A DNA stretch of 64,000 nt from Candidatus Soleaferrea massiliensis AP7. Its GTDB lineage: Bacteria > Bacillota > Clostridia > Oscillospirales > Ruminococcaceae. Below, piece after piece: positions 16,703 through 26,349 of this stretch. The position numbers were made by a program, and so were the translations under genes. Numbering within the stretch: the stretch's first letter is position 1; every line of letters begins with the position of its first letter. The DNA lies in contig NZ_CCYH01000025.1 of NCBI RefSeq assembly GCF_000820765.1, forward strand, positions 37,713 to 101,712, written 5' to 3'. Under the pieces are notes generated by a model, which was given only the letters and a program-made list of their open reading frames with translations, did no database searches and was not told where the DNA came from.

Positions 16703-19414
16703 TCAATGGCCGAGAAAGCGGCGCAGCTCCTCCTCGGGCATGGGCCGGGCATAGTAGTACCCCTGGATGTAGTGTACGCCGGAGTTGGCGATCGCCTGCT
16801 GCTCCGCCCGCGTCTCCACGCCTTCCGCCACAACCGAAAGCTCATTGATGGAGGCCATTTCCACAATGGATTTCAACAGTGCGTATTGCTTGGGGCTGGT
16901 CAGGATCTGCCGGGTCAGTGAGCGGTCGATCTTTATGATATCCACAGGAAGATTGGACAGATAGTTGAGACTTGAGTAACCCACGCCGAAATCATCCAGC
17001 GCAATATGGACGCCGGCCCGTCTCAGTTTTTCCAGAGCCTGCGCCGCCTGGTCGATGGACTGGATCAGAATGCTCTCCGTGATCTCAAGCGTGACGAGCC
17101 GCGGATCAATACCGGCGGAATGGATCAGCTTCAGCAGATGATCGGCGCTGTTTCCCACCAAAAGCTGCTGCACGGAGAGATTGATGCCGATTCGTTTCAA
17201 TTCCAGCGCGCCGCCGCAATCGTGCATAAACTGGCACGCCTTCCGGAGCACATAATCGCCCAGCTCCTCCACAATACCGTTGCGCTCAGCCAAAGAAATG
17301 ACCTGGCCGGCGGAAAAGTATCCGCCCTTTCCATCGCTCAGCCGCACCAGCGCCTCGGCGGCGCTGTACCGATTGTCCGCCAGCCGCATAATGGGCTGGT
17401 ACCAGACCTCCAGCGTCTCCTGACGGACGGCCTTCTTCAACCGGTGCAGGATATCGGCCTCCGTCCGGATCATCTCGTCAAGCTGATCATTATAAATGGT
17501 AACCGTCTGATCGGCTTCCTTGGCAAAGCGCAGGACGGACTGGATATGATCCAGAAGGGCGCTTGGCGTTTCGCCGTGCTCCGGATACGCGCAGGCCGCG
17601 ACGCGTACCTGCAGCGGGAATGAGAGATTCCCCACCACGACCGGCTCGGCAAACAGGCTTTTCAGCCGGTCGGCAAAGGATACCGCGCCCTCGCCGGAGA
17701 GGGAGACGCCCAAAAACACGTCGCCGTTGATGCGGTACAGGTACGAGCCGAAGGGACGCGAAAGCCGGCGCAGAACTTCATGCAGAATCTCGTCTCCGAT
17801 GTCGGCGCTGAACAGCTCGTTGTACTGGCTGAACGAGCAGATATCCACGCAATAGAGACTGAAACGCCTCTTTTTGTCATAGGAGATCAGCATATTCGTA
17901 TCCCGAAGGAACTTCAGACGGTTGCCCACCGCGAATATCGGGTCGGAATAGGCCAGCTGTTCCACCTGCCTGCGATAGCGGTTGAAGGTCTTGGACAGCT
18001 CCATCATTTCAAGGTCGGTGTACTCGTCAAAGACAACGTCGCTCTTTCCCTCGATCAGTTGCCGGCATTTCTCTGTCAGCGTGCGGATGGGGGACTCTCC
18101 CGATACGCGGTCGTAATATGCGCGGATTAGGCTGGAAATCTGTTCCGCCGCCCGGCTTTTGCCCGGCTCACAGCGGATATATTGATACCGCGGCATCAGA
18201 AAGCTCTTTTCTCCGTCAATCCGCACCTGCAGCAGGAGTTCCAGGGACAGCCCCTTGGCAAAGTCGTCGTGCTTCTGTTCGTCCATTTCTTCCCGCAGCG
18301 CGACGATATAGCTTCCCTCATCCAGCCTGCCGGCGAGAAAGAGACTGTGAATGTACTCGCTCATCCTGTCCGGGACGCTTTGCAGATAGCGCTTCTCCTC
18401 GTCCGGTCCGATCAGCCGGGCGGCTTGGGCGTACCCCTCGATGGAGAAGTAGAACAGCGTAACAGGGGAGACTCCATCCTGAAGCCAGCCGTCCAGCGCG
18501 GCCGTAAATCCTTTCCGATTGTAAAGGCCGGTGGCCTGATCCACGCGGTCTGCTTCCCGCAGCGCGCGTTTCTGCCGGATGCTTCTGTACAGCAGACCGA
18601 CAAGCGACAGCAGCAGCGCCTGGAGCAGGACGCACAGCAGGATCAGCCCCAGCCGCTGCTCACCGCTGAGCCATCCGGCCGTGGGCTGAATGCTGAGCGT
18701 CCACTGAGTGGGCAGGTTGAACACCGTTTTCTGCGCATGGGAAAAATCTGCGTCCGTACGGGAACCGGCTACAATTTCCTTGCTCCCGTTTTGCGGCTCC
18801 ACCCGCCAGAGCTCATAATCATACCCCTGATCTGACAGAGCGTTTAGCCCGAGCTGCTTGAGCACATAATCCCGTTCCAGCGCCACCGCCACTTGCCCCA
18901 GGTACGCGTCTTCCTCGATGATGGGCTGTAAAAACAGGAACACCTCCTGCCCTTCGGGGTCGTTCTGCAGTACGACAGGCCCCTCCACCACAAGCTCCTT
19001 GACGACCTTGGACATCGTATAGATATAAGAAAAATTCCGCAGCTCCTGTCCCGTCAGCTTCTCATACTTGCTCCGCGGCAGCATTGCCGTTAAGACGTCT
19101 CCCTCAAACAGGCCGACCATACGGACCTCGGGCCGTTCCATCAGAGGCGCGGCCGCGGCTTCAAACCATGCCGCCGCATCCGGCTCCAGGGATTTCATCG
19201 CGTGAGCAGTCTGAGCCAGGGCCGTGGCTTCATTGACGGTTCCCCGCATCTGCAGGATGATCTTTTCCCTGTAGTAGAACAGGATATTTTCAGCCTCCCT
19301 CTGCCGCAGTCCCACGACAGCGCTATATATCCAAATCACCGAAGCGACGCTCACGGAAAGGACCAACAGAACGACGGAAAGATATACCAATATTCGATGA
19401 ACCCGTTTTTTCAT
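16703..19414 (-). CDS. Cyclic-di-GMP phosphodiesterase: sensor, degenerate GGDEF regions, EAL domain
   Basis: This protein of about 903 residues starts MKKRVHRILVYLSVVLLVLS (membrane helix). It has an extracytoplasmic Cache-like sensor, a second helix (LGLILLCVLLQALLLSLVGL), two degenerate GGDEF-like regions (DEGSY and NGDVF in place of the GGDEF motif) and a complete EAL domain. The EAL motifs are EALVR, LEITESILI, LDDFGVGYSS, KIDRS, AEGVET and QGYYY. It should cleave c-di-GMP, with the GGDEF parts perhaps acting as GTP or substrate sensors. An ATG at 19426 overlaps the previous stop, but 19414 has a GAGG at the right spacing. It is last in a five-gene operon. Confidence 0.9.
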   Translation of the reverse strand: MKKRVHRILVYLSVVLLVLSVSVASVIWIYSAVVGLRQREAENILFYYREKIILQMRGTVNEATALAQTAHAMKSLEPDAAAWFEAAAAPLMERPEVRMVGLFEGDVLTAMLPRSKYEKLTGQELRNFSYIYTMSKVVKELVVEGPVVLQNDPEGQEVFLFLQPIIEEDAYLGQVAVALERDYVLKQLGLNALSDQGYDYELWRVEPQNGSKEIVAGSRTDADFSHAQKTVFNLPTQWTLSIQPTAGWLSGEQRLGLILLCVLLQALLLSLVGLLYRSIRQKRALREADRVDQATGLYNRKGFTAALDGWLQDGVSPVTLFYFSIEGYAQAARLIGPDEEKRYLQSVPDRMSEYIHSLFLAGRLDEGSYIVALREEMDEQKHDDFAKGLSLELLLQVRIDGEKSFLMPRYQYIRCEPGKSRAAEQISSLIRAYYDRVSGESPIRTLTEKCRQLIEGKSDVVFDEYTDLEMMELSKTFNRYRRQVEQLAYSDPIFAVGNRLKFLRDTNMLISYDKKRRFSLYCVDICSFSQYNELFSADIGDEILHEVLRRLSRPFGSYLYRINGDVFLGVSLSGEGAVSFADRLKSLFAEPVVVGNLSFPLQVRVAACAYPEHGETPSALLDHIQSVLRFAKEADQTVTIYNDQLDEMIRTEADILHRLKKAVRQETLEVWYQPIMRLADNRYSAAEALVRLSDGKGGYFSAGQVISLAERNGIVEELGDYVLRKACQFMHDCGGALELKRIGINLSVQQLLVGNSADHLLKLIHSAGIDPRLVTLEITESILIQSIDQAAQALEKLRRAGVHIALDDFGVGYSSLNYLSNLPVDIIKIDRSLTRQILTSPKQYALLKSIVEMASINELSVVAEGVETRAEQQAIANSGVHYIQGYYYARPMPEEELRRFLGH

Positions 19415-19422
19415 ACGCTGCC

Positions 19423-20973
19423 TCATTTCTGCTGAATATGATAATATCCTTTTCCATTTTGCTTCACATAGTAAAGCGCCTCGTCCGCGTCGGCGATCAT
19501 CTGCTGAAGCTCCATACCCGGCCTGTAGACCGAAACGCCGACGCTGCACTGGACCGGGATGCTCTGACCTCCCGATTGAATATTCGTCTGGAGCCGGAGC
19601 ACCAGCTCATCCAGAACGCTGCGCAGCTCCTTCTCATCGTCCAGGCCTGTCAGCAGCAGAACAAATTCATCCCCACCGTACCGGCCGACCACACCGTCAT
19701 ATTTTTTCTCATACTCCCGGAGAATGTACCCGATGCTTTTCAGCGCGATATCGCCGCCTGCGTGTCCGCAGCTGTCGTTGAGATGCTTCAGGTTATCCAT
19801 GTCCACAAAACACAGGGCCCGGGTCATCTGAGGGCCGGCCTTTTTCAGCAGGGCGTCCGCCTGATTTAAAAACACCGAACGGGTGACCACGCCGGTAAGG
19901 CTGTCGGAGAGGCCGTCGCTGGTCAGGCGCGGAACTTCCTGAAAATCGGCCGTCTCCGGACGTTCATCCCGGTAAATCCTGTTCTCCAGCTCCTCCACCG
20001 AATGGACCAGCAGATCGATGACCTTCATCTGGCCGGCGATGTACCGCCGAACAAGCCATAAAAGGCCGATACAGAGAAGTGCTGTAAGTCCAGCGACCAG
20101 GAGCAGGGCAGGAAGCGTCTCCTCAAAGGAAGTCCAGAAATTGACCGAACACAAAATATCCCAGCTCGTATTCTCCACCCGCTGATAGGCGGTGTAGTAC
20201 AGCCTGCCGTTCCTGAGATTCCAGAAGGCGCCGGGCTGGGCGGATAAAAGCTGCTCCTCCAGCCGGTCCGCCGTGGTGCCGAACAGTACGCTGTTTTTTA
20301 AAACGTCCGTGATGGAATCCCCATAAGGAAGTCCTTCTGTGGAGGACATGACCTGTCCCTGGGACCCGATCAGCGTCGCCTCCGAGCCTCCGGTTTCAGC
20401 CGACTGTCTTAGGATCTCCACCGTCTCGTCAAAGTAAATGGCGCAGAACAGGCATCCGGTGATGGTGCCCCGCTCATCCAGCAGCGGAACCGCCACGGTG
20501 TAATTGAGCGTTGCGCCGTCGGCCCCCGCGGCAAAGCTGTCCGTCACCTGACGCTGTCCAGTGGAAAAGAGCCGCTGCATATAGTCCCGGCTGGCAAGGC
20601 TGGCAGGTTCGGAGCCGTCGGAATAGACGAAAATGTCGGAATCCACATAGCAGATCATCATATATCCGAAAAAGGGGCTCATTTGATCCAGTTTTTTCAC
20701 CTTGTCAATGGGTGGAATCCCGGGGGCATAGAACTCCGGAAGGCTCGCTAAGGATTCCAGCAGGTCGACCGTCCCGTCGACCCGCTGGGAGATCCGCGCG
20801 TGGCTCGCGGCCAGCGACGCCTCCGTGTCCGACCGCATCCGGCTCACCGAGAGAACGCCGCCGCCCAGGAAAACGACAAGCAGGACCAGCACGCAGAATA
20901 CGATGCTGTAGCGGGTGATGGGGACAAAGGAAATATCCCATTGGCCGTTCTTTTTTTGGTTCCTTTTCATCAT
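19423..20973 (-). CDS. Membrane diguanylate cyclase with Cache-like sensor
   Basis: This approximately 516-residue protein has an N-terminal membrane helix (YSIVFCVLVLLVVFLGGGVL), a double-Cache-like extracytoplasmic region, a second helix near residue 280 (LLLVAGLTALLCIGLLWLVR) and a C-terminal GGDEF domain with intact active site RYGGDEFVLLL and the preceding DMDNLKHLNDSCGHAGGD substrate motif. It should make c-di-GMP in response to an external ligand. The start at 20973 follows GGAAGG with 9-nt spacing. It is coupled to the downstream phosphodiesterase, so one transcript encodes both synthesis and breakdown. Confidence 0.92.
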   Translation of the reverse strand: MMKRNQKKNGQWDISFVPITRYSIVFCVLVLLVVFLGGGVLSVSRMRSDTEASLAASHARISQRVDGTVDLLESLASLPEFYAPGIPPIDKVKKLDQMSPFFGYMMICYVDSDIFVYSDGSEPASLASRDYMQRLFSTGQRQVTDSFAAGADGATLNYTVAVPLLDERGTITGCLFCAIYFDETVEILRQSAETGGSEATLIGSQGQVMSSTEGLPYGDSITDVLKNSVLFGTTADRLEEQLLSAQPGAFWNLRNGRLYYTAYQRVENTSWDILCSVNFWTSFEETLPALLLVAGLTALLCIGLLWLVRRYIAGQMKVIDLLVHSVEELENRIYRDERPETADFQEVPRLTSDGLSDSLTGVVTRSVFLNQADALLKKAGPQMTRALCFVDMDNLKHLNDSCGHAGGDIALKSIGYILREYEKKYDGVVGRYGGDEFVLLLTGLDDEKELRSVLDELVLRLQTNIQSGGQSIPVQCSVGVSVYRPGMELQQMIADADEALYYVKQNGKGYYHIQQK

Positions 20974-20996
20974 GATAATCGGCCTTCCTTTCAATT

Positions 20997-21085
20997 GGTT
21001 GATGCGCTGTTTTAACGCTGGCTGGTCAGCCCACGCAGGCTGCGGATACCGCTTTCAGCTGGTTGATGCGTTGTTTTAATGCTGG
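20997..21085. repeat. Two imperfect 25-bp direct repeats
   Basis: GGTTGATGCGCTGTTTTAAC... (20997-21021) recurs at 21061-21085 with two differences. The copies lie between the GntR and cyclase genes, upstream of the cyclase start. They may be a duplicated regulator site or a local duplication. Confidence 0.6.
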
Positions 21086-21091
21086 ACGGCT

Positions 21092-22567
21092 TTATTGCCA
21101 GAGCGACGCCCCGTCATACACCTGCATGGCGGCCTCCCAGTAGCCCAGCCTTTTGCATTCCGAGACTACGAGATGACGGACCCGCTCAAATATATCCGCT
21201 GTTCTTTCGGCAAACAGGCCGGCGTCGCCGCCAAGTAAAATATCGGCGGCTTCGGCGCATTGCCGGTATAGTTCACGATTCTGTGGATTTTTGTCCCTGC
21301 TCACCAGCTTCGGAATGCTTCTGCCGATACTGAAGTTCCTGGCCAATACTCCATAAATTGACCGCAGCGCGTCATACTGAATGTGCTCTGTGATAAAATC
21401 CAGCAGGGTACGGGGGATCAGCTGATGCTCATAGGGCTGTTCCAGCTGCCCCAGCATAGTCTCTCGGAGCCGCTGGACGTCCTTGGACTTCACATGAGCC
21501 GCCGCGTGAGCCGCGGCTCTCTCCACCGTCAGAGACAGCAAATCCAGACTGTCCAGATACCGCCGCACGTGGCAGGCGATGGATTCCGGGGCGATGCGTA
21601 TCTTTTGAAGGGCTGCCAGGTCCATCTCCACGGAAATACCCCGCCGGGGCGCTGCCGTCACCACGCCCCATTCCCGCAGCATCCGCACTGCCTTGACGGA
21701 GGTATCCCGGCTGACGCCATAGTATTTTTGAAGCTGGTCGTGGGTGGGCAGGTGGTCGCCAGGCTGGTAGCGCCCTATGGCGATGAGGCCCAGCAGATCC
21801 AGACACATCGAGGAATAGCGCTCCTGCGCCAGGCAGAGCTGTTGATCCAGCCCGTCCGCCTCTGCCAGCATGGGGCAGGGGGAGCGTAACTGGAGAAACT
21901 GGACCTCTCCCGCCTGCTCCGCGATGGCCCGGTATTGCGAGAAGATAGCGTCCAGCTCCGCCCTCCCAGGGGCGCCGCCGCTTTTTACTGTCTGAAACAG
22001 CGTTTCGATATGGGCGCGGTACCGCGTCCGGTCCTCCAGCGATCCGAGCGGGGGCTCTTTTCCCTGGAAACCCAGGCTGTCCACCGCCCGCAGAAGCAGC
22101 TCATTCTCGTTGCGGGCGATGAAAAAGCGCCCCAGGCGGCTGGAGAGCCGCCAGAATTCCTCCGGACGGTTTGGGTCCATCTTACCGAGCATCCATTCCG
22201 GCGTGCGCCAGTCGTCGCCGGCGCAGAGCCGCAGCCCGCGCAGATAGATCGGATAACAAAGAAGGTCTGCCGTCCGCATCAGGTCGTCTACCTGCGCGGC
22301 GTTTGTCTTTCTTGTATTTTGCAGCGCCCGCCCCTTTAACGAGGGAAACGGGGAAATAACCCTGGGGCTTTTCCGCGGCATGATCTCCAGAAAGCCGTCC
22401 TGCTCCAGCAGCTTCAACACCCGCCGTATAGTCCGCTCCGAGGTGCCCAGCTGCCTGCACAGCGCCGCTCTTCCGGGCAGCTTGGAGCCTACGGGAAGAA
22501 TGCCGCATTCAATTTTGTTTTTGATCTGCCAATAGGCTCGGTCATATTGGATCACGTCGTTTTTCAT
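21092..22567 (-). CDS. GntR-like transcriptional regulator with two winged-helix domains
   Basis: This protein of about 491 residues contains two GntR-type DNA-binding regions. The first is near the N-terminus (YWQIKNKIECGILPVGSKLP, TSERTIRRVLKLLEQDGFLE). The second is near residues 240-300 (GRYQPGDHLPTHDQLQKYYG, SRDTSVKAVRMLREWGVV). Each is followed by a helical region without obvious ligand family. Two such domains in one chain are unusual. A TTG at 22612 overlapping the preceding stop is an alternative start. It sits between a binding-protein gene and the c-di-GMP genes, so it likely controls this operon in response to a small molecule (inference). Confidence 0.85.
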   Translation of the reverse strand: MKNDVIQYDRAYWQIKNKIECGILPVGSKLPGRAALCRQLGTSERTIRRVLKLLEQDGFLEIMPRKSPRVISPFPSLKGRALQNTRKTNAAQVDDLMRTADLLCYPIYLRGLRLCAGDDWRTPEWMLGKMDPNRPEEFWRLSSRLGRFFIARNENELLLRAVDSLGFQGKEPPLGSLEDRTRYRAHIETLFQTVKSGGAPGRAELDAIFSQYRAIAEQAGEVQFLQLRSPCPMLAEADGLDQQLCLAQERYSSMCLDLLGLIAIGRYQPGDHLPTHDQLQKYYGVSRDTSVKAVRMLREWGVVTAAPRRGISVEMDLAALQKIRIAPESIACHVRRYLDSLDLLSLTVERAAAHAAAHVKSKDVQRLRETMLGQLEQPYEHQLIPRTLLDFITEHIQYDALRSIYGVLARNFSIGRSIPKLVSRDKNPQNRELYRQCAEAADILLGGDAGLFAERTADIFERVRHLVVSECKRLGYWEAAMQVYDGASLWQ

Positions 22568-22608
22568 ATCCGCACCCGCCGCTTTCTCTAAAATTGTGCC
22601 GCGCTGAA

Positions 22609-23937
22609 TCAATCAAAGTCTCTGCGTCCCCGCTCTAAGGCGGCGTTGCAGCTTTCATCGATGGCCGCGGCCGCCTCCTCCGGCGATTTTGTCCCTATCA
22701 GCAGGTCGTTGATGCTTCGGTAAAACACATCCCGCACCCCCTGCCAGTTGAGACTGCCGCGTATATTGTCCACCGCATTTGGAGTGTTATCGCCGTAAGC
22801 CTTCAGCATCCAGATCTCATCCTGATACCGCTCGATGACAGATTCGTTGACTGGAAGCGTGCCCAAGGTATATTTCATTGAATCCTCATCCGTACTGAGA
22901 AAATGGAGAAAATCCTTGGCAACCTGAATCCTGGTTTCATCCCCATTGTCGAACACGCACAAACCGTTGCTGGAAGCGGTGCAGTATCCCGCGCCCGACA
23001 GGTCGGGAAAATTGGCGGTAAACACATCCAGCCCCTTGTTTCTGGCGTCCCACAGGTTGGTCAGATTCCCCACGCATATAGCAAGCTGCCCGTTGTAAAA
23101 CAGGTTGACACATTCCAGCAGCTCCAGGTTTTCCGCTCCCTTCGGAGTGAAGCTCTGCGCGTCCATTTCCTTGATCCAGGCAAGGGCCCGGATGCCCTCG
23201 GGGGTATTCACCGCGAAATTTCCGCTGTCGTCGTACAGCGGACAGCCGTAGGCCCGCAGCAGGGTCATGATGTGACTGTCCCCCTGATTGTTGGCGGCGT
23301 ACATCATAAACGCGAAGGTGTTTTCATCGGTTATGGACTCCGTCAGCCTTTGGCAGATGAGGTTGAATTCCTCTGTGGACCAGTGGGCGACGGAATCGCC
23401 CGCTGGGATATAGTCCTTGAGGCCGGCGCGCTCCATCATGGTCCGGTTCACCATCAGCGTGTTCTGAAGCTGGTGGAAGGGCATGGTGTAGACATGTCCT
23501 TCGATGGAGTTCTGCCGCCAGATGGACTCGTCGATATCGGCGCGCAGGTCTGCGTCGATCAGGTCGTCCAATGGAACCAGCCAGCCTCGCTTGACATACA
23601 GCGGCACGTTCCAGGAACCGGCGAAGAAGATATCGGCGGCCTCCGGGGTGCCATACTTGTCGGCCAGCTGGGACTGCTCGTCCAAGTAGTCATAGCGGCT
23701 GATGGAAAACTCCACGTCGTACTTGTCATATTGCGCCTGAAAATGCTCCGCCGCCTCCGTGAGCATATCGTAGACCTCCGCCTCGCCCATGCCGGGAATA
23801 CTTCCAAGCCCGATAGGCGGCGTTTTGATGATCAGCGATACTTTTTCCCGTTCCGTGGTTTCCTGCGTCTGGCAGCCGGCCAGAGATAGACAGAGCGCCG
23901 CCGCAAGCAGGGCGCAGAGCAGGCTTTTTTTCTTCAT
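22609..23937 (-). CDS. Extracellular solute-binding lipoprotein (ABC family 1 type)
   Basis: This 442-residue protein has a lipoprotein signal (MKKKSLLCALLAAALCLSLA then GC) and the fold pattern of sugar-type binding proteins: KLADKYGTPEAADIFFAG-like segment, VPLDDLIDADLRADIDESIW, a conserved GLCVFDNGDETRIQVAKDFL region and VFYRSINDLLIG near the end. No ABC permease or ATPase gene is adjacent. Its start overlaps the stop of the hybrid kinase by 4 bp. It probably presents a ligand to the kinase sensor rather than to a transporter (inference). Confidence 0.9.
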   Translation of the reverse strand: MKKKSLLCALLAAALCLSLAGCQTQETTEREKVSLIIKTPPIGLGSIPGMGEAEVYDMLTEAAEHFQAQYDKYDVEFSISRYDYLDEQSQLADKYGTPEAADIFFAGSWNVPLYVKRGWLVPLDDLIDADLRADIDESIWRQNSIEGHVYTMPFHQLQNTLMVNRTMMERAGLKDYIPAGDSVAHWSTEEFNLICQRLTESITDENTFAFMMYAANNQGDSHIMTLLRAYGCPLYDDSGNFAVNTPEGIRALAWIKEMDAQSFTPKGAENLELLECVNLFYNGQLAICVGNLTNLWDARNKGLDVFTANFPDLSGAGYCTASSNGLCVFDNGDETRIQVAKDFLHFLSTDEDSMKYTLGTLPVNESVIERYQDEIWMLKAYGDNTPNAVDNIRGSLNWQGVRDVFYRSINDLLIGTKSPEEAAAAIDESCNAALERGRRDFD

Positions 23938-26069
23938 AGTCGTTCCTCCCGATCTCTGATAATCTCCATTTTTTTGAGCAGCAGCTTGATGTCCAAAGGC
24001 TTGGTCGCCACGTCGTCCATGCCGGCCGCCAGTGCTTTTTCAATATCCTCGCTGAAAGCATTGGCGGTCATGGCGATGATCGGGACCGTCCGCGCGTCGG
24101 ATCTGGACAGCGCGCGAATGCGCCGCGTGGCCTCATAGCCGTCCATTACCGGCATCTGGACATCCATCAGGATCAGGTCAAACCAGACCGGCGAGCTGCT
24201 TTCAAAAGCGTCCAGAGCCTCCTGCCCGTTCTGCGCCTGTGTCAGCTCGCATCCCTGTTCCTCCAAAATGGACACGACGATCATCCGGTTGATCTCGTTG
24301 TCCTCCACGGCCAGGATGCGTTTTCCTTTCAAAGTCCAGTCCGTATCCGGGGGATCGTTCGCCGTATGTTCATCGCCTGGCGGCTTTGCAGCCGGGAAGG
24401 GGATAGAAACGGTGAACACGGTTCCTTTTTCCAGCTGGCTCTCCACCGAGATGGAGCCGCCCATCTTCTCCGCCAGGGTCTTGCTCAGCGCGGTGCCGAG
24501 GCCCGTCCCGTTTTGAGAGGCGGCGCGCCGTTCCTGCTCGAAGGGCAGCCAGATGCGCTGTAAAAATTCCGGGCTCATGCCGCAGCCAGTATCGGCCACC
24601 TGAAACACGGTGTTGGCCACGCCGCCGGATAATTCCTGGCGGACGGTCAGCGAGACCTCTCCGCCCTCGGGCGTGAATTTCACCGCGTTGCCCATTAAGT
24701 TCGCGAGGATCTGCTTGACGCGCAGCGCGTCCCCCCATACAAGCGGCTCCTTCAATTCTCCGCAGCCAATACGAAGCCGCAGACCTTTGTTCTCCGCCTG
24801 GTTTTCCAGCAGGATATGTACTTCTTCAATCAGAAGCTTCAAATCCATCTCCTTGGGATAGAGCTCCAGCTGCCCGCTCTCGATCTTGGACATATCCAGA
24901 ACGTCGGTGATGACGCTTTGCAGAAACGACGCGGATACCTCCGCTTTTTTTAAATATGCCTCCAGCTTGCCGGGGTCGTCCAAATTCTGGCGCATGAGAT
25001 ATTGCAGCCCTACGATGCCGTTGAGAGGCGTACGGATCTCATGGCTCATATTGGCCAAAAATGTCGATTTGGCCTGTTCGGAGGCTCGCGCAATCTTTGC
25101 CGCGTTCATGGTGTGATAGATAAAATAGGCGATAAGCAAAATCAAAACGCCCAGCACAAAGAAAAACGGAAGGGAACGGGAGATCAGCGTCCTTACCTGG
25201 TCCGCCGTTACCTGCGTGGAGACCCGCACCACCAGATACCACTCGTTGTCCGCGTGGTGGTCCGGCGACTGGAACAGGGCGTAGTAGGAGCTTCCGTCCA
25301 AGCTGTATTCCACGAACAGGCTCTCACCCTGTTCCACCGCCTGCCGGCAGGATTCCAGGGAGTCTCCGTTTTTAAACCTGGCGTGCTCCAATGGCGTCAA
25401 AAAGTTGTTGTCCAGTGTGCTGTACTGTTGGCTTGCCGTAATGATATCCCCGGACTTCTGCATGACAACCGCGATGCCCTGTCCGTCAAAGCTTTCCAGC
25501 CGCATTTGATCGGCAATTTCGGCAATGGGCACCAATCCAACCGCGCCTCTGATTTCTTTTTCCCCACAGAAAACCGGCGTGTCCAAACGCACGCCATAGA
25601 CAAGAAACTCGCCCCATTTTTCCCGGCTGACCTCATCATACCGAATGGCGAAGCCGCCGCCTGCCCGCTCGAATTCTTCCGCCCAGGGCATTTCCTGAAG
25701 GGAGGTTTTCAGATAGGAACTGTTGTACACCTCGTCGTCCGCCGTGACCAGGTAGAGCGTATCGAAGGAAGTTGTCTTAGCCTCCACGCCCAGATTGTAC
25801 ATCACATCCTCGAACCGGCTGTCTCTGGCCGTGTCAATCCGACCGAGAACGACCTTAAGATATTCCGTCTTACTGTCCATTTGGTTGACGATATTGAGAT
25901 GGTCGTGATCCGCGATTTGTTCCATAAAGGAGAGTGTTGTGGAATAAACCGCCCGCTCGATGCTTTGATAATACAGCCAATAGCCTCCGCCCAGGGCTCC
26001 AAAGGTGATAAGCAGAATCAGCGCCCATACCCACCATCGGCACCAGTTTATCTTCAAAGCTTTGCGCAT
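23934..26069 (-). CDS. Hybrid sensor histidine kinase with receiver domain
   Basis: This 711-residue protein has helix 1 (VWALILLITFGALGGGYWLY), a Cache-like extracytoplasmic region to about residue 300, helix 2 (LPFFFVLGVLILLIAYFIY), HisKA (FLANMSHEIRTPLNGIVGLQ), HATPase (NLMGNAVKFTPEGG; VADTGCGMSPEFL; GTGLGTALSKTLAEKMGG) and a C-terminal receiver (AVEDNEINRM; LILMDVQMPVMDGYEATRRI; ATKPLD). No separate response regulator or Hpt gene is nearby, so the output partner is unknown. It is first in the operon. The promoter should lie in 26070-26250, where no clear consensus is visible. Confidence 0.93.
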   Translation of the reverse strand: MRKALKINWCRWWVWALILLITFGALGGGYWLYYQSIERAVYSTTLSFMEQIADHDHLNIVNQMDSKTEYLKVVLGRIDTARDSRFEDVMYNLGVEAKTTSFDTLYLVTADDEVYNSSYLKTSLQEMPWAEEFERAGGGFAIRYDEVSREKWGEFLVYGVRLDTPVFCGEKEIRGAVGLVPIAEIADQMRLESFDGQGIAVVMQKSGDIITASQQYSTLDNNFLTPLEHARFKNGDSLESCRQAVEQGESLFVEYSLDGSSYYALFQSPDHHADNEWYLVVRVSTQVTADQVRTLISRSLPFFFVLGVLILLIAYFIYHTMNAAKIARASEQAKSTFLANMSHEIRTPLNGIVGLQYLMRQNLDDPGKLEAYLKKAEVSASFLQSVITDVLDMSKIESGQLELYPKEMDLKLLIEEVHILLENQAENKGLRLRIGCGELKEPLVWGDALRVKQILANLMGNAVKFTPEGGEVSLTVRQELSGGVANTVFQVADTGCGMSPEFLQRIWLPFEQERRAASQNGTGLGTALSKTLAEKMGGSISVESQLEKGTVFTVSIPFPAAKPPGDEHTANDPPDTDWTLKGKRILAVEDNEINRMIVVSILEEQGCELTQAQNGQEALDAFESSSPVWFDLILMDVQMPVMDGYEATRRIRALSRSDARTVPIIAMTANAFSEDIEKALAAGMDDVATKPLDIKLLLKKMEIIRDREERL

Positions 26070-26349
26070 CTTTTCATCCCCTTCTGATGTTTTTCTCTTT
26101 TATGGCGGAAAAAGCCGGCACAGGACGATATAATCATTCTGTCACTGCCATGAAATGGAAGACGGTTTCTGGGAACCTATATAGACTAATGAAAAACAAA
26201 GCTCACAGCCAAAAAACATGTGACTAGGTACTTATGCAGTCTAATTATATCATCAGCCGCGTTGTATTGCAAGATTGGGAAGGATTTTATTCTAGGCTCC
26301 GTTAGCTTTGCCGGCACGGGAGCCGGGATGAAGAAAAAACGCCCCGTGT

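Noticed and set aside
22903..26087. Long plus-strand frames opposite the binding protein and hybrid kinase
   Set aside because: Antisense frames without start signals; the minus-strand proteins have complete domain sets.
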